Assembly: GCF_007858475.1 (NCBI RefSeq)
Contig: NZ_VIGX01000001.1
Coordinates: forward strand, 620,001 to 684,000
DNA length: 64,000 bases
Reading direction: 5' to 3'
Source: Tsukamurella conjunctivitidis
GTDB taxonomy: Bacteria; Actinomycetota; Actinomycetes; Mycobacteriales; Mycobacteriaceae
A model generated the notes under the pieces. It did not search any database. It saw only the letters and a list, made by a program, of their open reading frames with translations, and was not told where the DNA came from. The translations under genes were made by a program, and so were the position numbers. Of the stretch, positions 45,364 through 53,419 are shown piece by piece. How positions within the stretch are numbered: the first letter of the stretch is position 1; each line of letters starts with the position of its first letter.

Positions 45364-45389
45364 GGAACCGATCCGCCCGCTGGTGCGTC
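45364..45389 (+). promoter_or_regulatory. ECF-sigma-type promoter of the distant ESX substrate pair
   Basis: GGAACC at 45364-45369, 16-bp spacer, CGTC at 45386-45389, within TGGTGCGTCCAATGAGTA, the same 18 bases as in the eccD promoter. Confidence 0.82.
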
Positions 45390-45425
45390 CAATGAGTAAG
45401 GGGACGTCTGAGCGAGGGGGATCGC

Positions 45426-45722
45426 ATGGGCACGAAGATCGACGCGGCCGCAGTCTCGAAGGCCGGGGGCGGCTATTCGACGGTGGCCGACAACCTCGGC
45501 ACCGTCGCCGGCCGGATCCGGGGCTTCACCGCGGAGGCCGGGGATTTCGGGCGGGAGTACCAGGCGGACGGCGCCGCCTACGCCGCCACGATGGAGGGGC
45601 TCGCGAAGGGCGTCGACGCCTGGCAGCTCGGCTCCCGCGCCTGCGGCAGCGGCCTGACGAATTCGGCGAGCGCCCACGTCACCACCGATAACGGCGGCGC
45701 CGATGCCGTCAACGGAGCCTGA
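45426..45722 (+). CDS. WXG100-like type VII secretion substrate
   Basis: 98 residues without signal peptide: helical, Ala/Gly-rich (KIDAAAVSKAGGGYSTVADN, FGREYQADGAAYAATMEGLA) with a single Trp near the helix turn (VDAWQLGSRACGSG) instead of a strict WXG. Length and layout fit an Esx/EspC-type partner of the following large protein. GGGGGA precedes the ATG, as in the main ESX locus 8 kb away, and the promoter is shared with that locus. No YxxxD/E seen. Confidence 0.6.
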   Translation: MGTKIDAAAVSKAGGGYSTVADNLGTVAGRIRGFTAEAGDFGREYQADGAAYAATMEGLAKGVDAWQLGSRACGSGLTNSASAHVTTDNGGADAVNGA

Positions 45723-45725
45723 TCC

Positions 45726-47441
45726 GTGGCGGAGAAGACCGTCGACGAGATGCTCGACGGCGGCGCGGCGTGTCTGCAGTACTTCAAGGACATGCTGGAC
45801 ATCGCGAAGTGGCTCTCGTTCCGGCAGTGGCCCGACTGGCGTGACTACGTCTGCCGCAACTACGACAACGAACGCGGTATCGACCTGGCTTCGCTCCGCG
45901 GCGACGCGGTCATGCTGCGGCAGCAGGCGACGGCGGCCAGGCAGGCCGTGACCGATCAGGCGACGGCGCGGACCGGTGTGCAGACGGCGTGGCCCGATAC
46001 CGCCGGCCGCGCCGCCGTCACCACCCTGAACGCGCATCAGACCCGCAGTGAGCCGGCGGCGGTCGTGCTCGAGCGCACCGCGACCGCGGCGGAGGCGGTA
46101 CCGGACGCGGTGGTCGCGGCCGTGGCGGCCAAGATCTCCGCGCTCAGCGAGTTCACGACCAAGGACTTCGACATCGGCTGGGGGAGCGGGCTCAAGATGA
46201 CGGTGCTCGGCGCGCTCACGATGGGTACGGCGACGGCGGTCGAACTCAACGAGGTCAGAATCCGATTCGAGAACCAGTTGGGAGCGGATCTGGTCGCCTT
46301 CACCAGCGCGTGCACGACTGCGAGCTCCGCGATCCACGCCGCCTACGCCGCCGTGCCCGCGGCGGGGAAGGGGATCGACGCGTCGCCGTTCCCCGCCCCG
46401 TCGTTCGGCACGATCACGGCGACCACCACCCAGAGTCCGACGGCACCGTCGAGCCCGGTCACGAGCGGCGGTGGCGGAGGGGGCGGCAGCGGGTCGCCCA
46501 CCTCGTCCTCGCCGTCCACCACCTCCCCGAGTTCCACGACCCCGTCCTCGACGACGCCGACGTCGACGAGCCCGACCTCGACGAGCCCGACCACCACCAG
46601 CCCCACCACGACCGGCGCCACGACGCCCACCACGACCGGTGCGAGCACCACCCCGTCGAGCGCGACGCCCAGCGCGGGCACGGGGACGGGGACGGGGAAG
46701 GACAGCGGATCGTCGTGGCTCTCGCAGCTGCTGCCCAAGATCGCCGAGCAACTCGGCCTGGGGGACAAGGACAAGGCCGGCGACGGCAAGGATGCGGACA
46801 AGGACGACAAGGCCGGCGACAAGGACGGCGACAAGGACGCGAAGGACGAGAAGGTGCTGGGCACCGATGCTCTCGGCCGCACCGTGACCGCGACCCTCAG
46901 CCCGGACGGCAAGACGGTGGAGGTCACCGCGAAGAAGCCCGACGGGACGGTGGAGAAGGCGACCCTCAAGGTCGGCGAGGACGGCAAGCTCACCCCCGTC
47001 GACGGTGAGGACGGAGCGGGTAAGGACGGAGCGGGTAAGGACGGAGCGGGTAAGGACGGAGCGGGTAAGGACGGAGCGGGTAAGGACGGAGCCGGTAAGG
47101 AAGCGGGCAGCGCCGGGGCCGGCCAGGACGGCGACGGCAAGGCCGACGGGAGCGCCGGGAACGGTACGGCCGGTGGCGGCGCGCCGTCGACGGGCGCCGG
47201 TGCCGCGGCCACGCCGACCGGCGCGGGAACCGGGGCCGCGACGCCCACCTCGTCCGCGGACGGGGCGAGCCCGGGCGCAGGCGCGACACCGTCGGCCGCA
47301 GCGCCCCCGGTCGCCCCCACCGCCCCGTCCAGGCCGTCGAACGACGGCGGGCAGAATCCCGCCCCGGCAGGGGAGCCCTGCCCGCCCGAGGCGCCCGCGG
47401 AAGCGGGCACCGGAGCCGAATTCGCCGTCAGCGGAACCTAG
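45726..47441 (+). CDS. Large WXG-like ESX substrate with low-complexity tail
   Basis: 571 residues, GTG start four bases after the partner gene. Residues 1-215 are helical with a WPD turn (VQTAWPDTAGRAAVT), resembling the N-terminal domain of long ESX-secreted proteins. Residues 235-330 are a Thr/Ser/Pro-rich linker; then come a short helix (SSWLSQLLPKIAEQLGLG), a Lys/Asp-rich segment, a small strand-rich part (DALGRTVTATLSPDGKTVEV) and six DGAGK repeats. The end is Ala/Pro/Gly-rich. No enzymatic or toxin domain recognised. Likely cell-surface or secreted. Confidence 0.6.
   Translation: MAEKTVDEMLDGGAACLQYFKDMLDIAKWLSFRQWPDWRDYVCRNYDNERGIDLASLRGDAVMLRQQATAARQAVTDQATARTGVQTAWPDTAGRAAVTTLNAHQTRSEPAAVVLERTATAAEAVPDAVVAAVAAKISALSEFTTKDFDIGWGSGLKMTVLGALTMGTATAVELNEVRIRFENQLGADLVAFTSACTTASSAIHAAYAAVPAAGKGIDASPFPAPSFGTITATTTQSPTAPSSPVTSGGGGGGGSGSPTSSSPSTTSPSSTTPSSTTPTSTSPTSTSPTTTSPTTTGATTPTTTGASTTPSSATPSAGTGTGTGKDSGSSWLSQLLPKIAEQLGLGDKDKAGDGKDADKDDKAGDKDGDKDAKDEKVLGTDALGRTVTATLSPDGKTVEVTAKKPDGTVEKATLKVGEDGKLTPVDGEDGAGKDGAGKDGAGKDGAGKDGAGKDGAGKEAGSAGAGQDGDGKADGSAGNGTAGGGAPSTGAGAAATPTGAGTGAATPTSSADGASPGAGATPSAAAPPVAPTAPSRPSNDGGQNPAPAGEPCPPEAPAEAGTGAEFAVSGT
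47011..47100 (+). repeat. Six tandem copies of a 15-bp unit
   Basis: Unit ACGGAGCGGGTAAGG, six head-to-tail copies, only the last with one change (GCC for GCG). It encodes DGAGK repeats. Near-perfect identity suggests recent expansion and likely copy-number variation. Confidence 0.9.
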
Positions 47442-47449
47442 GAGCCACG

Positions 47450-47632
47450 ATGAGCAGCATCGATCCCCGTCCGGAGGACCACGCCCGCGCGGTGCGCATC
47501 GCCGCCCGGCAGCATCTGTTCGACGAACTGCTGCGGGTCGCGGGCGCCACCCCGGAGCCGGCGGAGGTCACCGGGCCGATCCCGGTGATCGAGCGGACGG
47601 AGCAGCCGCAGTCCTGGCTCAGCGCCGGCTGA
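47450..47632 (+). CDS. Small acidic protein downstream of the ESX substrate pair
   Basis: 60 residues, no family recognised: a helix (ARAVRIAARQHLFDELLRVA) and a Pro/Glu-rich tail ending QPQSWLSAG. AGGAGCC precedes the ATG. Third gene of the 45426 unit, eight bases after the large substrate, so it may assist or accompany that pair. Convergent with the next gene. Confidence 0.5.
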   Translation: MSSIDPRPEDHARAVRIAARQHLFDELLRVAGATPEPAEVTGPIPVIERTEQPQSWLSAG

Positions 47633-47640
47633 ACGGCGGA

Positions 47641-48495
47641 TCAGGCCAGGCTGCGGAGGCGCTGCAGCGCGCTGGGCTGCTCGGGCTCGGCGTCGGGGTC
47701 CCAGACGAAGGAGCTGTCGCCCAGGTCCGCGCCGACCTCGGCGAAGGCCTTGTAGTCCTTGTCGTCGGCGAGCCCGCCCAGCAGATAGCCGGTGAGCAGC
47801 GCGCGGACCGCCTTCTGCGTCTTCTTGTCCGCGCCTCCGGCACCGAGCGCGCCGCGCAGCGAGATCCCCTCCGCGAGCCCACCGGGCTCGGCGTCGGACA
47901 CGATCCGCAGCTCCGTCGGCCCTGCGTAACGCAGCGAGAGGACGCCGGCGTTCGAGGTCATCGAATGCTCGTCGCCGGGTGCGCCCAGGAGGAGGGCGTT
48001 CGCGTGCGTCCCGGTGGCGGCCTTCTCGGCCTGCGGCGACGTGGGCGCGGGGAACAGCGCCGCGAGCCACTCGATACGGGAATCGGCGGCGGCGGCGATC
48101 AGTGCCGCGCCGGTGCCCCAGCCGTGGCCGACGACGGAACGTTTGGCCTTGTTCACCGTGATGTCGCCGTCGCCGAGGCGGACCTCGGTGATCACGTCGA
48201 GCGCGGTGCCGAGGTCGATCGCGAGCCGGCCGTCGGAGCCCAGCACGCCGCCCTCGGTGTCGGGGGCCGCCACCACGAAACCCCAGGACGCGAGGTGCTG
48301 CAGGGTTTTGGTGTACCGCTTCGACGGGGTGAGCCAGTCGTGCGCGAAGACCACCGCGGGCAGGTTCGAGCCGCTCTCGGGCGTGTAGATCACGCCGGGC
48401 AGGCCCGCGACGCCCAGGTCGCCCTTGAGCACGCGGTGCGGCCCGCGGCGCTGCAACTGCTTCACCTGCTTGTTCGCATCCGTCACGCCGCTCAC
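47641..48495 (-). CDS. Alpha/beta-hydrolase fold protein lacking the nucleophile
   Basis: 284 residues of dienelactone-hydrolase-like fold (LPAVVFAHDWLTPSKRY, LASWGFVVAAPDTEGG). At the nucleophile elbow it reads VVGHGWGTG, with Gly125 where Ser or Cys is expected. The catalytic function is probably lost, or the protein is a binding or scaffold member. Related actinobacterial proteins of this locus are of unknown role. Start at 48495 (MSGVTDANKQVKQL). Confidence 0.65.
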   Translation of the reverse strand: MSGVTDANKQVKQLQRRGPHRVLKGDLGVAGLPGVIYTPESGSNLPAVVFAHDWLTPSKRYTKTLQHLASWGFVVAAPDTEGGVLGSDGRLAIDLGTALDVITEVRLGDGDITVNKAKRSVVGHGWGTGAALIAAAADSRIEWLAALFPAPTSPQAEKAATGTHANALLLGAPGDEHSMTSNAGVLSLRYAGPTELRIVSDAEPGGLAEGISLRGALGAGGADKKTQKAVRALLTGYLLGGLADDKDYKAFAEVGADLGDSSFVWDPDAEPEQPSALQRLRSLA

Positions 48496-48580
48496 GTTAG
48501 CGGATGACCGCCGTCGCCCGCCGAGGTCGGCCGCTCCGCGACCCCCACCGGGCGCGCGAGCTCTGCCGTACCGTGGCGGC

Positions 48581-49987
48581 GTGCGGCACTATCACCATCC
48601 CGACTCCGTGCGCGCGGCGGAGGCTCCGCTCCTCACCTCGCTGCCCGACGGTGCGCTGATGCGCCGCGCCGCGTACGGCCTCGCGCAGGTCTGCGCGGCG
48701 GAGCTCGCCGCCCGCACGGGGGGAACGGCGGGGCGCCGCGTGACCCTGCTGGTCGGCTCCGGCGACAACGGCGGCGACGCGCTGTTCGCGGGTGCGTTCC
48801 TGCGCCGGCGGGGGGTCGCCGTCGAGGCGGTGCTGCTCGCGCCCGATCGCGCCCACGCCGCCGGGCTGCGCGCGCTGCGGAGCGCGGGCGGGCGGGTCGT
48901 CGCGGCACCGTCGCGCCCCGAACTCGTGGTCGACGGCATCGTCGGGATCAGCGCCCGGGGCGCGCTCCGCCCCGCGGCGGCGGACCTCGTGGCCGCGACC
49001 ACCGCGCCGATCGTCGCCGCCGACACCCCGTCGGGCGTCGACGTGCGCACCGGGGTCGTGCACGGTCCCGCGGTCACCGCGGCGGTCACGGTCGCCTTCG
49101 GCGCCCTCAAGCCCGTGCACGCGCTGGCCCCGGCCCGCTGCGGCCGGATCGAGCTGATCGACATCGGGCTCGCCCTCGGCCCCGGCGAGCTCCGCGCCTA
49201 CGACGACGCCGACCTGGCCGCGCTCTGGCCCGTCCCCGGCCCGGTCGACGACAAGTACAGCCTCGGCGTGCTCGGCGTCGTGGCCGGGAGCGAGGCGTAC
49301 CCCGGCGCGGCGGTGCTGGCGACCGGCGCGGCGATCCGCGCGACCTCGGGCATGGTGCGGTACGCCGGCACCGCTCGCGACGCGGTCCTCGCCGCCTGGC
49401 CCGAGACCGTGGCGAGCGACGGCGTCGCGACCGCCGGCCGGGTGCAGGCGTGGGCCGCGGGGCCGGGCATGGGCGTCGACGGTGCCGCCGCCGACCGGCT
49501 GGCCCGGGTCCTCGATCAGGACCTGCCGACGGCGCTCGACGCGGACGCGCTCACGCTGCTCGCCGAGCACCCGGGGCTGCTGGCGGGCCGCACCGCGCCG
49601 ACGGTGCTCACCCCGCACGCCGGGGAGTTCGCCCGGCTCGTGGGCCCCGTGGGCAAGGACAGGGTCGCGGCGGCGCGCGAGGCGGCCCGCGAACTCGACG
49701 CGACGGTGCTGCTCAAGGGGCACGTGACCGTGATCGCGGCGCCCGACGGCACCGTCGTGGCCGATACCGCCGGTTCCCCGTGGGCGGCGACGCCCGGCTC
49801 GGGCGACGTGCTCACGGGGCTCGTCGGCAAGCTCCTCGCCTCGGGTCTCGCCCCGCTCGACGCCGCCGCCTGCGCCGCGCGGGTCCACGGCCTCGCCGCG
49901 GCCCGCGCCGCGGACGGCGCCCCGACCCACGCGGCCGCGATCAGCGCGGCGGTGCCGGGCGTCCTGCGCGACGTGCTGCGCGGCTAG
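48581..49987 (+). CDS. nnr: Bifunctional NAD(P)H-hydrate repair enzyme
   Basis: 468 residues. The N-terminal epimerase (YjeF_N) domain has LLVGSGDNGGDALFAGAFLR and VVAADTPSGVDV. The C-terminal ADP/ATP-dependent dehydratase domain has KYSLGVLGVVAGSEAYPGAA, VLTPHAGEFARL, LLKGHVTVIAAPDG and GSPWAATPGSGDVLTGLVG. It repairs damaged NAD(P)HX. The GTG start has TACCGT 6 bases upstream and no SD, consistent with a leaderless transcript. Precedes alr, the order known from mycobacteria. Confidence 0.92.
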   Translation: MRHYHHPDSVRAAEAPLLTSLPDGALMRRAAYGLAQVCAAELAARTGGTAGRRVTLLVGSGDNGGDALFAGAFLRRRGVAVEAVLLAPDRAHAAGLRALRSAGGRVVAAPSRPELVVDGIVGISARGALRPAAADLVAATTAPIVAADTPSGVDVRTGVVHGPAVTAAVTVAFGALKPVHALAPARCGRIELIDIGLALGPGELRAYDDADLAALWPVPGPVDDKYSLGVLGVVAGSEAYPGAAVLATGAAIRATSGMVRYAGTARDAVLAAWPETVASDGVATAGRVQAWAAGPGMGVDGAAADRLARVLDQDLPTALDADALTLLAEHPGLLAGRTAPTVLTPHAGEFARLVGPVGKDRVAAAREAARELDATVLLKGHVTVIAAPDGTVVADTAGSPWAATPGSGDVLTGLVGKLLASGLAPLDAAACAARVHGLAAARAADGAPTHAAAISAAVPGVLRDVLRG

Positions 49988-50000
49988 GCTGAGCACCGCC

Positions 50001-51140
50001 ATGAAGACATCGATTCCCGCGTCCGGCCTGGAGCGCCTCACCGCGCAGATCGACCTGGGCGCGATCGCGCACAACACGCGGATCGTCGCCGACCACGCGC
50101 CGGGCGCCTCGGTGATGGCGGTGCTCAAGGCGGACGCCTACGGCCACGGCGCACTGCCCGTCGCCCGCGCGGTGCTCGCCGGCGGCGCCACCGAGATCGG
50201 CGTGACCACCGTCGACGAGGCCGTGGCGCTCCGCGAGGGCGGTGTCACCGTGCCGCTACTGAGCTGGCTGAGCACGAGCGGGTACGAGCGGGCCATCGAC
50301 GCCGACGTGCGCCTGGGCGTGAGTTCCCTGCGCCAGCTGGCGGCCGTCGTGGCCGCCGCGCGGGCCGTCGGGCGACCCGCGGTGGTGCACGTCAAGGTCG
50401 ACACCGGACTCAGTCGCAACGGCGTCTCCGCCGCCGAATGGGTCGCGGTCCGCGACGCCCTCGGCGACGCGGAGCGGGCCGGACACGTCCGCCTGCAGGG
50501 CGTCTTCACCCACCTCGCGCACGGCGACGAGCCCGAGCACCCGTTCCTCGACGTGCAGCGCGATGCGCTCGCGGCCACCGTCTCCGACGCCCGGTCGCAC
50601 GGCCTCGCGCCCACGCAGGTGCACGCCGCGAACTCGGCGGCCGCGCTCACCCGCCCCGACCTGCACTTCGACCTGGTCCGACCCGGGATCGCCCTCTACG
50701 GCGGGATCCCGGTGCCCGGCAGGGACTTCGGGCTGCGGCAGGCGATGACCTTCGCCGCGCCGGTGATCCTGATCAAGCGGATCCGCAAGGGTGACGGGGT
50801 CAGCTACGGGCACAGCTGGATCGCGCCGCGCGACACGGTCGTCGGGCTGATCCCCGCGGGGTACGCAGACGGGGTCTGGCGGCCGCTCAGTGGCCGCATC
50901 GAGGTGGCTATCGGCGGCCGGCGCTTCCCGCAGGTTGGCCGGGTCTGCATGGACCAGAGCGTGATCGACCTCGGCCCCGACGGCGGCGGCGTGACGGAGG
51001 GCGACACCGCCGTCCTCTTCGGCGACGCGCCCGCCGCCGACCGCGCGTCCGACTGGGCGGAGCGGCTCGGCACCATCGACTACGAGGTCCTCACCGGCGT
51101 GCGCGGGCGCGCCGTCCGGACGTACACGGGGGAGCAGTGA
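50001..51140 (+). CDS. alr: Alanine racemase
   Basis: 379 residues; makes D-alanine for peptidoglycan. The PLP lysine is Lys43 in VLKADAYGHG and the second base Tyr269 in VSYGHSW. HVKVDTGLSRNGV, FTHLAHGDEPEH and QVGRVCMDQSVID are family blocks. TAGGCT 10 bases upstream may be its -10. Overlaps the next gene in GTGA. Confidence 0.95.
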   Translation: MKTSIPASGLERLTAQIDLGAIAHNTRIVADHAPGASVMAVLKADAYGHGALPVARAVLAGGATEIGVTTVDEAVALREGGVTVPLLSWLSTSGYERAIDADVRLGVSSLRQLAAVVAAARAVGRPAVVHVKVDTGLSRNGVSAAEWVAVRDALGDAERAGHVRLQGVFTHLAHGDEPEHPFLDVQRDALAATVSDARSHGLAPTQVHAANSAAALTRPDLHFDLVRPGIALYGGIPVPGRDFGLRQAMTFAAPVILIKRIRKGDGVSYGHSWIAPRDTVVGLIPAGYADGVWRPLSGRIEVAIGGRRFPQVGRVCMDQSVIDLGPDGGGVTEGDTAVLFGDAPAADRASDWAERLGTIDYEVLTGVRGRAVRTYTGEQ

Positions 51141-52210
51141 ACGACGAGAACCGGGGCCGCGTCCACATTCCCGAACGCCTTCCCGGCCCAGCGCTGCTCG
51201 CCGGGCTCGGCACCGGTGTCGCGGTCGCCGCGTTGACGGGGATCGCCGCCGCGGCACGCGTTCTCGGCGTGCGCGGCGCGGGCGATGATCCCGTCGCGCC
51301 CGCCGACCTGGTCTTCCGATCCGACCGCGAGTCCATCGTCATGAGCCCCGACGGGGTGCCGCTGCACGTGCGTGAGGTCGGCCCCCGGACCGCTCCCGTG
51401 ACGGTCCTCTTCGTGCACGGCTTCACGCTGCGGACCGCGTCGTGGGTGCTGGTGCGGAACGAACTGCGGGCGCGCTGGGGCGACGACGTGCGGATGGTCT
51501 TCCCCGATTGCCGTGGCCACGGCGACTCCGGATCGTGCACGCCCGAGCAGAGCACCGTCGCACTGCTCGGCGACGACATCGGCACGGTCCTGCGCGCCCT
51601 CGTGCCCGAGGGGCCGGTCGTCCTCGTCGGACACTCGATGGGCGGCATGGCGATCTGCGCGTTCGCCACGGGGTACCCGGAGCTGATCGGTCCGCGCGTG
51701 GTGGGCGCCTCGCTGCTGGGAACCGCGTCGCACGCGCTTACCGATGTGGGACTGGCTGCAGCCCTGCGTAATCCGGTGCTCGACGTGGTCCGGGCCGCGA
51801 TCCGCTTCCTCCCCTCCGTGGTGGGTCGTGGCCGCGAGATGATCACGCCGCTCGCGACCCCCTTCGTCACCGCGGGTGCGTACGCCCCCGGCGATCGCAG
51901 TGCCACGATGACGGACTTCTCGTCGACCATGAGCCTGTCGGCGCCGCTCGGCACGTACGCGGGATTCATGCCCGCGCTGGAGGACTACGACGAGCGCGGC
52001 GCCCTGCCGGTGCTGCGGCGCATCGCCACGTCGGTGGTCTGCGGCGACCACGACTGGATGACCCCGCTGCGCAAGTCCAAGGCGCTCGCCGAGGAGCTCG
52101 ACTCCGAGCTCATCGTGCTCGCCGAGACCGGACACATGCTCATCCTCGAGTCCGCCCCGCGGGTCGCGCGGGCGATCGCCGACCTCGTGGCGCGGGCGGT
52201 GCCCGCGTGA
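51137..52210 (+). CDS. Alpha/beta hydrolase
   Basis: 357 residues. An N-terminal hydrophobic segment (GPALLAGLGTGVAVAALTGIAA, residues 17-38) suggests membrane anchoring. The hydrolase domain has VTVLFVHGFTLRTASW, PDCRGHGDSG, nucleophile Ser167 in LVGHSMGGMA and a late His in AETGHMLILE. Located between alr and tsaE in one operon with 4-base overlaps at both ends; the same placement is found in related genera. Substrate unknown, perhaps a lipid or ester. Confidence 0.82.
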   Translation: MNDENRGRVHIPERLPGPALLAGLGTGVAVAALTGIAAAARVLGVRGAGDDPVAPADLVFRSDRESIVMSPDGVPLHVREVGPRTAPVTVLFVHGFTLRTASWVLVRNELRARWGDDVRMVFPDCRGHGDSGSCTPEQSTVALLGDDIGTVLRALVPEGPVVLVGHSMGGMAICAFATGYPELIGPRVVGASLLGTASHALTDVGLAAALRNPVLDVVRAAIRFLPSVVGRGREMITPLATPFVTAGAYAPGDRSATMTDFSSTMSLSAPLGTYAGFMPALEDYDERGALPVLRRIATSVVCGDHDWMTPLRKSKALAEELDSELIVLAETGHMLILESAPRVARAIADLVARAVPA

Positions 52211-52662
52211 GCGCCGGGCCGGCCCGCGGCGAGCGCGTCCTGCCGGAGGTCGAGGACACCGAGGCACTCGGGCGCGAGCTCGCCGCTCAGCTGACCGCCG
52301 GTGATCTCGTGATCCTCGACGGACCCCTCGGCGCGGGCAAGACCGCGCTCACCCGGGGGATCGCCGCGGGGCTCGGCGTCGTCGGTCGCGTCTCGTCGCC
52401 CACGTTCATCATCGCCCGCGAGCACCGCCCCGGCCCGTCGGGCGGGCCCGGCCTCGTGCACGTGGACGCCTACCGGCTCGGCGGCCTCGACGAACTGGAC
52501 GCCCTCGACCTCGACACCGACCTCGAGGACTGCGTCGTCGTCGTGGAGTGGGGCGAGGGCGTCGCGGAGCGACTCACCGACCGCCACCTCATGGTCCGGC
52601 TCCGGCGGGCCGAGGGGACCGACGTCCGCACCGTCACCTGGGAGTGGGCCGACGGGGCCTGA
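52207..52662 (+). CDS. tsaE: tRNA threonylcarbamoyladenosine ATPase TsaE
   Basis: 151 residues. P-loop GPLGAGKT at residues 39-46, SSPTFIIAREH and HVDAYRLGGLDELDALDLD follow the TsaE pattern. Works with TsaB and TsaD (encoded 3 kb downstream) in making t6A37 of tRNA. GTG start overlapping the hydrolase stop; its own stop lies three bases from that of the convergent gene. Confidence 0.92.
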   Translation: MSAGPARGERVLPEVEDTEALGRELAAQLTAGDLVILDGPLGAGKTALTRGIAAGLGVVGRVSSPTFIIAREHRPGPSGGPGLVHVDAYRLGGLDELDALDLDTDLEDCVVVVEWGEGVAERLTDRHLMVRLRRAEGTDVRTVTWEWADGA

Positions 52663-52665
52663 TCG

Positions 52666-53298
52666 TCAGGACCGGCCGGTCGCGGTGCAGATGCAGGCGT
52701 GATTGCCCTGGGCGTCTGCGAGCACCCAGAAGCTCGGTGCTCGTTCGTCGGAGACCAGCCGCCCGCCCGCGGCCACCGCGGCGTCGATCCGGCCCCGTGC
52801 CTCGCGCGGGTCGACCCAGACGTCGACGTGGAAGCGCTGCCGGGGCGTCTCGTGGGGCTCGGTGCGCTGGAACCACAGGATCGCGTCGGCACCGTGCGAG
52901 CGGATCTCGAGGTCGCCGTCGTCGTCCTGGACCTCGGCGCCGAGCACCGCCGACCAGAAGGGTGCGATCTCCGCCGCGTCCGCGGTGTCCAGGCCGAGTT
53001 CGACCACCGACGATTCGCCGGGGTGGGCGCTCACGTCACGCTCGCGGGCGATCTCCGAGAATCGCGCCGCGAGCCGTCGGTCCCGGTCGGTGACTCCGCC
53101 GGCGTCGTGGCTGTAGAGCAGGACGTCGACGGTGCCGTACCGCAGGGTGAGATCGGGGTGGTGGTTGGCGGCCTCCGCCTCGGCGGCGAAGGCCGTCACC
53201 AGCTCGAGGCCGGCGGTGAAGTCGCGGGTGCGGAACCGGGTGTGCAGGCCGCGGACGAGCGGCGCCCAGTCGGGGTGGGTTTCGGTGTTCTCGCTCAT
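52666..53298 (-). CDS. Fusion of pterin-4a-carbinolamine dehydratase-like and glyoxalase/VOC domains
   Basis: 210 residues. Residues 10-100 are PCD/DCoH-like (FTAGLELVTAFAAEAEAANH HPDLTLRYGTVDVLLYSHDA, ending GVTDRDRRLAARFSEIA), including the HPDL histidine region. Residues 105-210 are a VOC/glyoxalase-type domain (VVELGLDTADAAEIAPFWSA, HVDVWVDPREA, ...FWVLADAQGNHACIC). This combination exists in other actinobacteria. The reaction is unknown. Start at 53298 (MSENTETH). Confidence 0.75.
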   Translation of the reverse strand: MSENTETHPDWAPLVRGLHTRFRTRDFTAGLELVTAFAAEAEAANHHPDLTLRYGTVDVLLYSHDAGGVTDRDRRLAARFSEIARERDVSAHPGESSVVELGLDTADAAEIAPFWSAVLGAEVQDDDGDLEIRSHGADAILWFQRTEPHETPRQRFHVDVWVDPREARGRIDAAVAAGGRLVSDERAPSFWVLADAQGNHACICTATGRS

Positions 53299-53419
53299 GA
53301 CTCCATCGTGCTCCCCAGCGCCGACAAGTTCGAGTGTTCCGCCATGTTCTGCTCGTGCAGTAGAACCCGGCACTTGTGCGATCGAACACGGGCGGTGCTC
53401 TCGGCGGCTCAACGGAAGA

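Noticed and set aside
45726-47441. Polymorphic toxin (LXG/WXG toxin) reading of the 571-aa protein, with 47450 as immunity gene
   Set aside because: The C-terminal part is low-complexity and repeats, without any toxin-like globular domain, and the 60-aa neighbour does not resemble an immunity protein.
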